DNA of 24,808 nt from Nymphaea colorata (GCF_008831285.2 NW_022204816.1:1-24808); one strand, 5' to 3'. Positions 1 through 11,163 are shown, numbered from the stretch's first letter. Translations and numbers: made by a program. Notes: generated by a model from the sequence alone, not told the origin.

Positions 1-1019
1 GGTATGCTTAGCCCCTAACACTCAAGTCAATGGTTGGGGTGGGGTGCCAAATGACCCAAGTTAAAAGTCAAAAAAAGCCCTTAAGAATTAAGAAAAAAAG
101 ATGTGGCTCACCTAGTGATCATGAGTTCAGTAGTACCGTCCAAGATGTAGAGAAATGTAAACTTAATCGTTGGCAATTTTTTTAAAAAAATATCACTTTG
201 GCTTCCGTAAACATTTATAAAAACATATGGCCTGTAACAATCGGTTCTTCGAGTGTTTGTTTACACCGGATGTTTAAAACAAAATTAGACTTGGTCACTT
301 GTTGTTTGAGGAGATGTATTATTGTTTGGGTCGGATTGGGTTATCTTTAACACCCTATAAAGGACAAGGTACTAGCGTACGTAAGAACTTGGTCCGATCC
401 ATATTGGTATGTCAAAAATTGATAAAACAGAAAAAGATAAGAGTTGAGTGTCACAGACGTTCATTTTGGTGTTTGCTTGCACCCTCATATGCTGGACAAA
501 AGTGTCTCAAAGGTGCATTTTGGGACCATTCATCCACGAAAGCTATAATAGAGTACCAAATGATAGATAAGACTTCCAATTGGGCTCTGATCCAGTGGCA
601 ATGTTGTAGTTGGTGTGGGCACCCCGGCTCATCAAGTTTATCTTATTTGCATATGAGTGCCCCTTAAAGATTGAAATTTAAATTAGTGCAAGGTTGTGGT
701 TTTTCAGGCTAATGCTCTGAGCCAGCACCATTGTCTTCATAAGGATGTGATAAAGCTTTGTTGTAAATCGATTCCCTTTAGTGCTGACTGGGAATGTGAT
801 CAAATCCCTGAGGCTCTGTTTTAGGGTCGGCTTGGATTAGGATTTCATTCCTCATTCTTTCCTACATCATACCTATTGTTTCCATCGTCGAAATCGAAAG
901 ACTTAACTTGTACCAGGGCTTCCTGTGTTGTGGGGGTCTCTCTTGCAGAATATGTTTGGATTATCCTTTTTCTCCCCTTATCGTCTCAAACTTGGAAACA
1001 ACTAGGCCCATATATAGGA
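1..1019. other. No recognisable gene
   Basis: AT-rich sequence without a feature I can support. A 122-codon open frame at 299-667 (+) has no recognisable domain, signal peptide or repeat, and its composition resembles the surrounding non-coding DNA, so I do not call it a gene. Confidence 0.6.
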
Positions 1020-1595
1020 GACAAAAATCCAAAATACAAACAATGGATCTAAAATCCAATATCACAATCTGAATTCGAATTTTGAATCAATTCTGGCTGA
1101 TTTTCAAAATGTAAGAGCATTTGAATATAAGATTTTTATTTAAAATTCAATCCAATCCGTGTCTGAATCTAAATCTAAATCCAGTTGGATATATATGTAC
1201 ATCCAAATCTGAATCAGGATCCAGTCAGATGTCCTTTATTAAACCTGAATCCGATCCAATTTCTTAATTGGATGTTAAATTTCTTTCCATATCCGGTATT
1301 TTTGGAACTGGTTTGGTTGGATATCCAATTAAAATCAAATATATTGACAACCCTAATTTGGAAGGAATTGGCTCTATATGACCTTTCGGCTATGATTGGC
1401 CACATCCACTCAATGACAAATTCTAAAGTTTTCTTTGTTGGACATTCACAGGTTAATTTTTCATTTTAATTCTCCATTTTTTCTAACTTGATTTTGTTTA
1501 GCACACAGAATAATCTTATTTGATCATTTTCTTGGAACTATCATGGCTTGAGCAGCCTTTACTCGGCCAAAGATATCAGAGATGGTGATAGCGGC

Positions 1596-1665
1596 CACTA
1601 CAAGAAAACCCCTTACCTCTGACGGGGCCTTTTTTCACCACCAACAGAGCTGGGTGAAGCTACGT
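1596..1665 (+). mobile_element. CACTA (En/Spm-like) transposon terminus in A1
   Basis: CACTACAAGAAAA at 1596-1608 is the classic terminal inverted repeat of plant CACTA DNA transposons. It is followed by a subterminal CTGACGGGGCC motif typical of these ends. The opposite terminus (TTTTCTTGTAGTG on this strand) was not found nearby, so only one end remains. The same end with the same left flank occurs at 4655, so the terminus was already there when block A duplicated. The inner boundary given is arbitrary. Confidence 0.7.
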
Positions 1666-2408
1666 TCATCGTAACTTGCCTCTGCATATTGGTTTCATTT
1701 GGCAACACTAACAGTATGTAACTGTTTCACATATCTGTCCCAAATATTAAGCAAATTTATGTAATATTATGTTACAACATTCCATGCATAACAATAATGT
1801 CTTGTTGTGATTATCTTTGATGATATTTTGATTCTTTTGTTTTTTTTTTTGGAGCTAGATGTTGCTGGTTGTTGGCTTATTTGTGTGCTTTAACTTATGG
1901 ATGCTGGATTTTTGTCATTCCAGTAACATAGGGATCCAAATACTAGAATCTGTATGCGATGGTCAGATCAACTCAGTGAGTAATTATTGTCTATAATCTG
2001 CATGACCAATCACCAGGTTTGGTTACTTGCTTGAAGCAAGATATGAGCATCAGAACTATATGTGAAGCATACTAATTGTGTGATTGAATTTTTATACTCA
2101 TGTAGAGACCTGAATGTGACAAACAACATTTAGGAAGCACTTTGATAAAATTGAAATCCATTTAATTGATTAAAACATCAATAAAATATGTTACGAAACA
2201 TTGCCAAAAGGAAGCTCATTACGTTCATGTTCTTTTGTTGCTATGATTTTCGATTGTTGGTTTTTTGGATTTTGCCTAAATCAATAAAGTACGTTAATGC
2301 TTTATGACACCAGTGACTATTAAAAATCCACAATATCTGACAAGATAATTTATGTCAAGCCAAAATTGTTAGTAGTAAGTTAGACAGACCCACAATTACT
2401 ACACACAC

Positions 2409-2562
2409 CAGGGACGGAGGCAGGGCCCTTGGCCCCCCACCATCAAATTTAAAAAATTCAAACATTGATATGTAAATTTCTTAAACTTTAGTTTAACTTA
2501 TATAAAAAAATTGAAAAATCGTATTTTGGCCTCCGTTAAAATTTTGAAACTAGCGTTGGGTT
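2409..2562 (-). mobile_element. Degenerate hAT-like MITE fragment
   Basis: It begins CAGGGACGGAGGCAGGG and continues with GGGCCCTTGGCCCCCC. This corresponds, in opposite orientation, to the 18809-18949 element, whose terminal repeat is CAGGGGCGGAGCTAG. The far end near 2550-2562 is degraded, and no target-site duplication can be read. Assignment to the hAT superfamily rests on resemblance to common plant elements with these ends. Confidence 0.5.
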
Positions 2563-3104
2563 CTCACACACATTCTAACATATACAGCACTGATATGCTT
2601 GTGCAAGTAATGTTGATCTTATTTTTCTTGTAAATTAAATATTTGAGTACTGGTTATGCTATGCTATAAGTCGCCTAAGAAATGATTGTCAAATAATATG
2701 CTTTTTGGCTCCTTCAGTCTTATGTAGAAATTAATCTCTCTTTTTTTGCAGTTTAACTACTAATGTGTATCTGTTTTGGCTTGTTTGCTTTTGTGCGCTT
2801 TTGAAGGGTTGAGACAATTCTTGGCAAACATCACCGTGTATATCAGCATTAATTGCAGTTATGCTGATCTTTCTCCATTGCGCCACAAGCTGTTCATGCA
2901 ACATAAATTCTGCTTTTGACTAACAACATAACACAATCAAATGACAGAGAGCAATTCTTTCACTTCTGTTTTTAGAAATTTCGTGGTTGTCATCGAGCAA
3001 TTCTCCATCGACTGTTGAATGCTTGTTTCTTGGTTGTCATCTACCACAACCTATATGTAAGGGGTGGTTCTCGTCATTCATGAAAATGTTGCATGATTAG
3101 TTTC

Positions 3105-3195
3105 AATATGGGGAGCCACCAACCGATTCGGGCTGATTCTGGTAACACTACATCGATCCTCTGATTTGTGGCAATAGCTCTATTGTAAATGTTCA
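3105..3195 (+). repeat. Dispersed repeat shared with 18700-18800
   Basis: The segment carrying GGGCTGATTCTGGTAACA and GCAATAGCTCTATTG matches 18715-18795 (CAGGCTGATTCTAATAACA, GAATTGCTCTATTG) at moderate identity. At this locus it directly precedes a TAGGGCTGTACAA element. At 18700 it follows one. The family is not identified. Confidence 0.55.
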
Positions 3196-3200
3196 ACAGG

Positions 3201-3365
3201 TAGGGCTGTACAATGAGCGAGTCAACTTGGGTGCAACTTGAACTTGCTTGAAAAAACTCGGTTTGTGCTCGACTCATTTATAAACGAGCTGAGTTTGAGC
3301 TTACAAATATACTTGAAAAATAAACGAGTCGAGTTCAAGTTTCAGGAACTCAACTCGAAAGGCAA
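3201..3365 (+). mobile_element. TAGGGCTGTACAA-type element, partial
   Basis: Starts with TAGGGCTGTACAA and is rich in GAGTCGAGTTCAAGTT-like words, like the element at 18353. The right terminus is not recognisable, so it is probably truncated. Plants carry many such non-autonomous inverted-repeat elements. The end position is approximate. Confidence 0.5.
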
Positions 3366-4049
3366 AAGCCACTATGCATTCTCACCCACTTTATTTCACT
3401 TATGATCACAAGCATCTCTCCAAAAGAACTTAAGCAAGATGGGATGGAGCTCTAACTAGGTGGTAACCAAATTAGAGAAAAATCTCAAACCTACTTAAAG
3501 TCTTAAGAGAACACTAAAGTGATTTCAAGATGATTTCACAAGCTTTTCAAATGATACTTACTAATTCTACTTTTTCCTCAAAACATTTCACATTTTCAAG
3601 CAACCCTTCAAGAGTCTTTTCAAAAATTTGAAACATCAAACTTTCAATATTTTCTACACCGCATATATAATCAAAAGGATGTTGAAGTTAAAATGAAATG
3701 CATCAATGATGAACATAGCCCTTGGATCGATTACCCCCGGTAAAGGTGTCGGGAACGGTCAATCCTCATACCAACGAGCGAGTCCTTTTTCTTTCTTATT
3801 CCAAAACAAAACTCAATTTTTTTGAAGCACTCCAAAACCAATAAAATTTTGGGATGCAACATATATATAGACACACCACACACATACATACACACATACG
3901 TATATGATGGAGTTTTTAATTTTGATTATCTACCAAAGTTTCTTATTAGCTATTTGTTGCATGAGCTAGTAGGGAATAATTTAAGGGGTTTGTATCTTTT
4001 GTTATTTATTGTCTTTCTGGAGTCCTTGGATTAGAGTTGGGAGTAGGAA
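3366..4049. other. No recognisable gene
   Basis: AT-rich sequence with a short CA/TA-rich patch near 3865-3905. The 3822-4034 open frame (+) is low complexity and unsupported. Confidence 0.55.
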
Positions 4050-4654
4050 TGTTATTGTATCAGATTCAAATAAGATAAATCTTGTACTATATCTGTTTTT
4101 TTGGATATTACTATCCATATTCAAATTCTGCTTCGATACAAACAATGATCTAAACTCCAATATCACGATCTGAATTCGAATTCTGGCTGATTTTCAAAAT
4201 GTAAGAGCACTTGAATATAAGATTTTTATTGAAAATTAAATCCATTCTGGATCTGAATCTGAATCCAAATCCAATTGGATATATATGTACATCCAAATCT
4301 GAATCTGAATCCAGTCAGATGTCGTTTCTTAAATCTAAATCCATCCAATTTCTTAATCGGATATTAAATTTTTTCCATATTCGATATTCTTCAACTGGTT
4401 TGGTTAGATGTCCAATTAAGCTCAAATACATTGACTATATGACCCTTCGACTATCATTGACCATATCCATTCAATGACAAATCTAAAGTTCTCTTTGTTG
4501 GACTTTCACAGGTTATTTTTTCATTTTAATTCTCCATGCATTCTAACTTGATTTTGTTTAGCACTCAAAATAATCTTACTTGATCATTTTCTTGGAACTA
4601 TAATGGCTTGAGCAGCTTTACTCGGCCAAAGATATCAGAGATGGTGATAGGCGG

Positions 4655-4730
4655 CACTACAAGAAAACTCCTTACCTCTGACCGGGCTTTTTTTCTCCAC
4701 CACAGAGCTGGGTGAAGCTACGTACATCTT
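4655..4730 (+). mobile_element. CACTA (En/Spm-like) transposon terminus in A2
   Basis: CACTACAAGAAAA at 4655-4667 followed by CTCCTTACCTCTGACCGG. The left flank (GATATCAGAGATGGTGATAG) is shared with the A1 copy, showing a common insertion event before duplication. No partner terminus was found. Confidence 0.7.
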
Positions 4731-4959
4731 AACTTGCCTGCATATGCTTATGTCTTACCTTGATCTTGGGTCAGGTTGGCAACAATAACAGTATGTAACT
4801 GTTCCCTATATCTGTCCCAAATATTAGACAAATTTATGTAATATTATGTTAGAACATTCCATGAATCTGTCCTTAATTTTATGACAGATACATATAACAA
4901 CAAAAAATGATATTTTTAAATTATATTTATATATATATTACCCTCAATGCCAATGCAAG

Positions 4960-5075
4960 TAAGGGTGGGCATCGGCCAGGTCGGGGTCCATAATGTTTAA
5001 TTGATTTTAATTATATTTATATGTATTTCGTGGAAAAATATATAATATATATATATTTTTAAAAATTATTAAAAA
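4960..5075 (+). mobile_element. Possible hAT-type MITE remnant
   Basis: TAAGGGTGGGCATCGGCCAGG followed by AT-rich sequence resembles the layout of the 11164-11448 element (GCATCGGGCC end, AT-rich middle). The second end is missing. It lies inside the part of A2 that A1 lacks. Confidence 0.35.
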
Positions 5076-5501
5076 TAAACAAATTCCAATTGAGCCAACT
5101 CGATGTACATGTTGTAGAATTCACACCGTCACTGATTTTGTTTAATTAGGTATGTTCTTGTAAAATATACCCATGCACACACCTTGAAAGTTAAGTTTAC
5201 TCTGTGGTAAGGTCAAATGAAAGAAAAACAATAAGAAATAGTTGAATTGACAAATCATGTTAGCTGATAACTCGGTCCATGTGTCCGCCATCTACAGTGT
5301 CGTCTAGCCTTCCCTATTTGAAGATATTTTGACAAACCAATTCATGTCCCTAGACTTTATGTGCCTCAAAATGCATCAACTAAAAACGTAGTTTTTTTTC
5401 ATGTACATATTAATTTTTTCTAATGATTCAAATAACAAAGGTCTCAGCTTTATCATGTCAGAGAATTCGATTTATTTGTATTTTTCAACATCACAAGCTC
5501 A

Positions 5502-5544
5502 TTATATATATATATATTATATATATTATATATATATATATATA
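5502..5544. repeat. (TA)n microsatellite
   Basis: Interrupted alternating TA tract of about 43 bases. Confidence 0.9.
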
Positions 5545-6424
5545 GGCAAATCTACATTGGTATCCTTATCGCTTATCAGGATACGTGTCCAATGTAACAT
5601 GAAAAAGAAATCCATCCTTTTTCCTAGTTTGAAATTGAAGGAAATATTCTACATATAGTTTTCCTATTTGGGGGTTTAGGTGTGTGATTTGATAGGACAA
5701 TGTCTCTGTCAGTCGGCTTATCTTTGCCAATTGGACAAGCTGGGAATCTTCTTTCCATTATAAGCTTGTCTGTCGATCTTGGTTGGCCTTTTCAAAGCTA
5801 AATGAGAATTATGGTAACAATAGACAGGGATATTAACTGTTTTCATTTTCTGGCATGCTTTTTGCTTGTAATTATATGGTTGTGATTACCAGACGACCCC
5901 TAGTTCTGCTTTGTTCCTAGAGCTTCTAGCATGCATCTTTGATCATGGATTCTTTCACCTGGATAACATGTTTAAGATGCTCATGTCAAGACATTTAAAT
6001 GATATGTGATATTTTTACAGTCTTATGTGAAATAATTGCTTTTTTGTGTGCTCTAACTTATGGATGCTGGATTGTTGACATTCCAGTTACATAGGGTCCA
6101 ATACTAGAATCTGTATGTGATGCTCAGATCAACTCAGTGATTAATTATCATATATAATCTGTATGACCAATCACCAGGTTTCATTACTCGCATGAAGCAT
6201 GATATGAGCATCAGAAATATATGTGAAGCATACTAATTGCGTGATTGAATTTTGTACTCATGTACAGGCCAGAATGTGACAAAAGCATTTAGGAAGCTCA
6301 TTATTTTCATGTTCATTGTTCATTATGGGAGGTCTTTCTATCGTATAACATGGCAAGCATAAAAAATAAAAAGCAAAACATGCAAAAAAAATGGTAACTT
6401 TTAAAAAATTGAAAAAATATGAAA

Positions 6425-6665
6425 AAGATAGGAAAACCACGTTTTTTGTTTTGATATTCTTTTCAAAAAATATATCTTTTGCCGTTTTATTCAGCCGACT
6501 TGTTTTTGGTGTTTTATCACTGTTTTTTCAGAAAAAAAAAACAAGATGAGTTTTTTATGATTATATTTACTACCTAATTTTGGTTGTCATCTCTCACAAC
6601 CTATATTTAAGTGGTGGTTCTCGTCATCATGAAAATGTTTGCAACTACTACGTTGCTTGATTACA
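6425..6665. repeat. A/T-run repeat, inverted copy at 20225-20480
   Basis: Reading 20480 to 20225 on the minus strand gives the same order of landmarks as here: TTTTATTCAGC, CTACCTAATT, CACAACCTATAT, AAGTGGTGGTTCTC and GCAACTACTA. The first half is made of long A and T runs. A related A/T-run sequence lies at 15575-15674. The CACAACCTATAT to GGTGGTTCTC core is also in A1 at 3048-3073. Confidence 0.7.
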
Positions 6666-6696
6666 TTTTCATGGTTAATCAGCCTAGCAACCGATT

Positions 6697-7134
6697 GCAT
6701 TTTTCCCTCTTTTCATTTTAGACATTTTTCATACTTTTTTATTGCTAAACTGCTAGTTTCCAACTTCTAATTTTTATTTGTTTCTCATCTATTTAATTTT
6801 TTAAATTGCCTACCATTCATCTTATTTTCCCTTAATTTTTATGTTTTACTCAATTTTTTTTAAAATTTACCACATTTTTTTTCATGCTAACCATATTATA
6901 TGATAAAAAACATCGCCATTTAAAAGGCAGAAAGCATATCTATAACTATCTAGAGAAAATGAAGTTCAATTGACAACTTTGATTTGGGATTTAATAGAGT
7001 TGAAATTGATAAAGGGAAACAAGAAAGAGTCTCATTGATGTAATCATCAGCGGTAAGACCCGAGCCTTCTAGTACTTGAAAAAAAAGGACAAATTTTCTA
7101 GAAGTGCCTGCTCATCCATGTTCTGCATAACCAA
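6697..7134 (+). promoter_or_regulatory. Upstream region of LRR-RLK copy 1
   Basis: Aligns with 20481-21050 upstream of copy 2, including CTTCTAATTTTTATTT, CCATTTAAAAGGCA, TAAAGGGAAA and ACAAATTTTCT. A shared segment of this length directly 5' of both genes is probably the ancestral promoter and 5' leader. No specific transcription-factor site or TATA box is claimed. Confidence 0.6.
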
Positions 7135-7526
7135 TTGGACAGGCATGTTACCAGTAGTCGGTTGCCTCAGCTACTTGGCCTTCTTTTGTGTTTCTCCTTC
7201 ACCTCGACTGTGGTTCTTGGCCATAGGGAGACGCCCTTAGTGCTTGTTTCTCTGAGCAACGTGATTGATCAATTCGTGTTGCTGTCTTTCAAATCCCTTG
7301 TCATAATGACCCTTATAATGTGTTATCAATTGGAATTTCAATATCTCCTTCTGTGAGTGGAATGGAGTTTCATGCAGTCCTGGTTCACAAAGGGTCCATG
7401 GTCTGAATCTCAGTGACACGGCACTGAAGGTACTCTCTCCCCATACATCAGCAATCTCTCCCTCTTACAGGTTCTTGATCTCTCTAAAGATAACTTCACT
7501 GTCATCTTCCCATTGATTTTAGCCGC

Positions 7527-8177
7527 CTCCAAGTGCTTTTTGCAGCAGAAAACGAATTCTATGGAAGCATTCTGGAGTTCTTAGGCAGTCTGCGGAACTC
7601 AAGTTCCTAAATCTTTATGATAACAACTCACGGGCACCATTCCAGTCACTTTTGCCAACCTCTCAAAGCTGGAGCACCTTAATATTGCTCAAAATCATAT
7701 GCATGGGAATATTCCTTGGGAGTTGGGAAGTATAACCACTCTTCAGACTTCGAGTTTCATGACCAATAAACTAACAGGGCATCTCCCTAAAGATGTTGGC
7801 ACTTCCTGCCCAATCTCCAAGTGCTTTTTGCAGCAAAAAACGAATTCTATGGAAGCATTCCGGAGTCCTTAGGCATTCTGCAGGAACTCAAGTTCCTAAA
7901 TCTTTATGATAACAAGCTCACAGGCACCATTCCAGTCGCTTTTGCCAACCTCTCAAAGCTGGAGCACCTTAATATTGGTCAAAATCATATTCATGGGAAC
8001 ATTCCTTCTGAGTTGGTAAGCATAACCCGCTTGCAATTCTTTAGTGTGGAAAAGAACAATCTCACTGGTACACTGCCAGACAGCTTGTTTAACCTATCCG
8101 CTCTTCAGCCTTTGAGTTTCATGACCAATCAACTAACAGGGCATCTCCCTAAAGATGTTGGCCGCTTCCTGCCCAAT
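7527..8177 (+). repeat. Tandem duplication inside copy 1 LRRs
   Basis: Unit 1 (7527-7814) and unit 2 (7815-8177) both begin CTCCAAGTGCTTTTTGCAGC and end CTTCCTGCCCAAT. They are nearly identical except that unit 1 lacks about 75 bases, equivalent to the residues LQFFSVEKNNLTGTLPDSLF of unit 2. Unit 2 stays open for several LRRs (7821-8261), while unit 1 is frameshifted. Copy 2 has this region once. Confidence 0.9.
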
Positions 8178-8669
8178 CTCCAATCTCTTGCAATGAGTGA
8201 CAACAATTTTGATGGCCCTTTCCCACCTTCTTTTCCAATGCTACTAGTCTCCAAACTATAAATGCAGGACACAATAAATTCAGTGGTCCGATACCAATAG
8301 AATTACCTCTCAGCAATATGTTGACCAATGTCCAGGAAACCGTGAGCTCTCCATTTTCACATCCTTCACCAACTGTCGACTGCTAGAGGACGTTGATCTA
8401 TCACAAAACCTTTTGAACAGCATTCTTCCTGCATCTGTTGGAAACCTGACAACCACCTTGTAGAAACTTCACCTTTCCTCTAATCTGATTGAAGGTACTA
8501 TCCCGTTGGCCTTAGCCAACTTGACCAAGTTAATTTCCTCAGATTTAAGTTTCAACAAAATAAAAGGGATCATTCCACCAAATATAGGACAGATGAGCTT
8601 ACAGGTGTTGTTTCTTGATACCAATGCATTAGAAGGCCCAATCCCACTATCAATCTACCAGTTGGCCGC

Positions 8670-8826
8670 AAGTTTATGTTTCAATGTTGAACACAACATG
8701 CTAATTGGTTCAATTTCAAGCTTTATCAACAATCTCACTAGTTTAGAGGAAAGGTGAAGTTTTATATTGAACACAACTTGCTAATTAAGTCAATTTCAAG
8801 CTTTATCAACAATCTCACTAGTTTGC
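8670..8826 (+). repeat. 80-bp tandem duplication inside copy 1 LRRs
   Basis: TTGAACACAACATGCTAATT at 8687 recurs at 8767 as TTGAACACAACTTGCTAATT, each followed by TCAATTTCAAGCTTTATCAA and CAATCTCACTAGTTT. Copy 2 has a single version. The duplication brings a stop (TGA near 8755) into the first unit. Confidence 0.88.
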
Positions 8827-10257
8827 GAGGCCTAGATCTAAGCTGAAACAATTTGTTATCAACACTACCGCCTAGTCTTTGTGAGTTGAATGACTTGTTG
8901 GAGCTGTACTTGCAAGACAACTCCTTCACTGGTCACCTGCCTCTGGGTCTCAGGAATTTTGCCATGATGATAAGCATGGATATCTCTGCAAACAAGCTGA
9001 GTGGAGAGTTGCCTGCATCATTATCAAAGCTCCAAATGATAGAGTATTTGAATCTCTCTCGGAACACATTTGATGGTCACATTCCTGAACAACTTGATCA
9101 CATGCTAAACCTTGACATTATTGACCTTTCCCATAACATGCTTTCCGGTGAGATACCAAAGTCATTGGAGAAACTTCAACACATCCAGGTCTTGGACTTG
9201 TCCTTCAATCTATTGGAATGTCAGATTCCAAGTGGTGGAAAGTTTGCAAACCTATCTGCCGAGTCGTTCCTAGAGAATTATGCACTATGTGGAGCTCCCA
9301 AATTCCATGTCCCATTGTGCTTAGACAAAACAGAGAGGCAAAGTAAGAGCAATGCGGCTAGAGTCATTGCCACTTGCGCAATTGGGGGCTCAGCACTTTT
9401 GGTCATTGTTTGCACAGTCATTGGTATCTCATGCTATAGAAAGAGGTGGTTGTTGAAAAATCATGATGACATTGAAAGATTTCGAGGAATTACACTTCCA
9501 GTGATTTCTAACAGAGAGCAATTGCATTAGACAAGGAACTTCAATAACGCAAATTTTATTGGGAATGGAAGCTTTGGTTCAACATACAAAGGAAATCTAG
9601 TAGATGGAACGATAGTGGCTGTTAAGGTCTTTAATTTGTTATTTGAAGGAGCATCTAAAAATTTTGATATCGAGTGCACTGTCATGTGCCAAATCAGGTA
9701 CCGAAACCTCATTAAAGTCATTACGTCTTGCTCTAGTAGAGATTTCAATGCTTTAGTTCTCCAATATATGCCCCTTGGTAGCCTGGAAGTCTGTCGACAT
9801 TCGGGTGGCCATCACTTGAATCTCTTTGAGAGATTGGATATCATGATTGATGTGGCTTGTGCTCTAGAATATCTTCACCATGGTTACTTAGAGACTATAG
9901 TTCATTGTGATCTAAAGCCAAGTAATGTGCTTTTAGATGAGAACATGACGGCATATGTGAGTGATTTAGGCATTGCAAAGATTCTAGTTGGTCTGAATTC
10001 TTATACTCTTACAACCACTCTTGGAACCACCGGATACAGTGCACCAGGTACGTACTATCAATTTTTTTTTGTCATTTTATGAATTTTGTGTCTCTCAAAG
10101 TGTGTGTATAATTGCCTGAACCGTTTTTGAGTGTTGTGCATGTGTGACCATACTCTCTCTCTCTTCAATAATGCTCTCATAGAGAAAGTGGGAGGGAAGG
10201 TGGGATCGCATGAAGAGAGACAACGAGAGAGTGGGTGGGTTTGCCAGTCCTAGTGGA

Positions 10258-10305
10258 CTCTCTCTCTCTCTATATATATATATATTCATTTATTTATTTA
10301 TTTAT
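10258..10305. repeat. Compound (CT)n(TA)n(TTTA)n microsatellite
   Basis: CT tract, then TA tract, then TTTA repeats. The same compound order occurs at the matching place in the copy 2 intron (23896-23990), so the array predates the duplication and has changed length since. Confidence 0.9.
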
Positions 10306-10479
10306 ATTGAAATCAGCTGACTAAGCTTTTTTTAATTTTGTATTGTTCAAAACATTGCAAAAAAATGCATTGATGATAGTCAATATTTTGGCAACCATTT
10401 TTAGCGTTCAGACTGCTTTTAGGGTCACAGAATAAGAAAAAGTGTCATTAGTAACATAGCTAGCCCACTGATTTCAATT

Positions 10480-10514
10480 TTATATATATATATATATATG
10501 TATATATATAATAT
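10480..10514. repeat. (TA)n microsatellite
   Basis: Alternating TA with one TG interruption, inside the copy 1 intron. It marks the left edge of sequence that copy 2 lacks. Confidence 0.85.
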
Positions 10515-11163
10515 TTGGTCCTGACTTTGTGGTTTAACTAATTATGCTTTTTTGTGGTTTGCAATAAACATCAATAAATATATTAATTGATGTGAAAACA
10601 CTCATGATCCATCTAATCATCATGATTTGGTTGTTCACACATAAAGGCATGCACAAGTGGTTCCTAGCTCAATAATGTTAAAGGTCATTGATAAACTATT
10701 TTACATGGACAATGCATTCGTTGTTCGTATGGCCTATGGTGTTGCATGCTAATTTTTGCATTGTTTTGTGCTCATGTACACATCTGTTGTTTGCATGTCC
10801 TCAACAAACAAGAATCTTCAATTGTTTTTTTTCTTTTAACAAAAGTTGTAAACTTTTTTTCCTTTCTTGTATAAAAGAACCCTAATCGTAAATACCTTTC
10901 TACCTAATGGCTTAAGACTGGCTAACAATCGGCACTACTGAATAATTCACTCGATTTAGGAGACATTTAAGGGAACCTTGACATTGGTCACAAGTGAATT
11001 AGAAGGAAGATGAGTTTAATTAGTCTTTTCTGTTGTGTAATACTGTGCCGTACAATTAATGAAACTCAACAAATCTCACATGCCCCATAGAAAAAATCAG
11101 GATATATGTTTGAATTCTTTTAAGAGCACTTGAATATCATATATATAAGACTTCAGTTCTAAA

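Larger units (their letters stand above)
1020..3127 (+). repeat. Duplicated block A1 (direct copy of A2)
   Basis: Long colinear similarity with 4050-6696. Matching stretches include 1040-1500 with 4145-4560, 1500-1790 with 4560-4865, 1880-2140 with 6045-6300, and 3030-3127 with 6585-6696. A1 lacks about 1.1 kb that A2 holds between roughly 4870 and 6020. A1 has sequence of its own between about 2216 and 3030, including a small transposon remnant at 2409. The 1140-1355 part is full of GAATCTGAATCC-like words and ends in TTGACAACCCTAA, which resembles the end of a plant inverted-repeat element. No reading frame is maintained in both copies, so I read the block as non-coding. Confidence 0.85.
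4050..6696 (+). repeat. Duplicated block A2 (direct copy of A1)
   Basis: Second copy of the A block, ending where the upstream region of LRR-RLK copy 1 begins. Relative to A1 it holds about 1.1 kb of extra sequence (about 4870-6020) and lacks a 26-bp stretch at 4434 that contains ACCCTAATTTGG. Its start extends further left than A1: TAGGAATGTTATTG at 4050 may be the left end of the GAATCC-rich inverted-repeat element that both copies carry. Its last 250 bases also occur inverted upstream of LRR-RLK copy 2 at 20225-20480. Confidence 0.8.

Noticed and set aside
299-667. 122-codon open frame (+)
   Set aside because: No domain, repeat, signal peptide or coding-like composition; no neighbour supports it.
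1540-1700. Short minus-strand peptide-like readings (such as ITISDIFGRVKAAQ) in A1
   Set aside because: The frame is not kept in A2 and the region is explained by the flank and end of a CACTA element.
9527-9748. Minus-strand open frames opposite the kinase exons (also 11704-12042, 23119-23358)
   Set aside because: Antisense shadows of the kinase coding strand.
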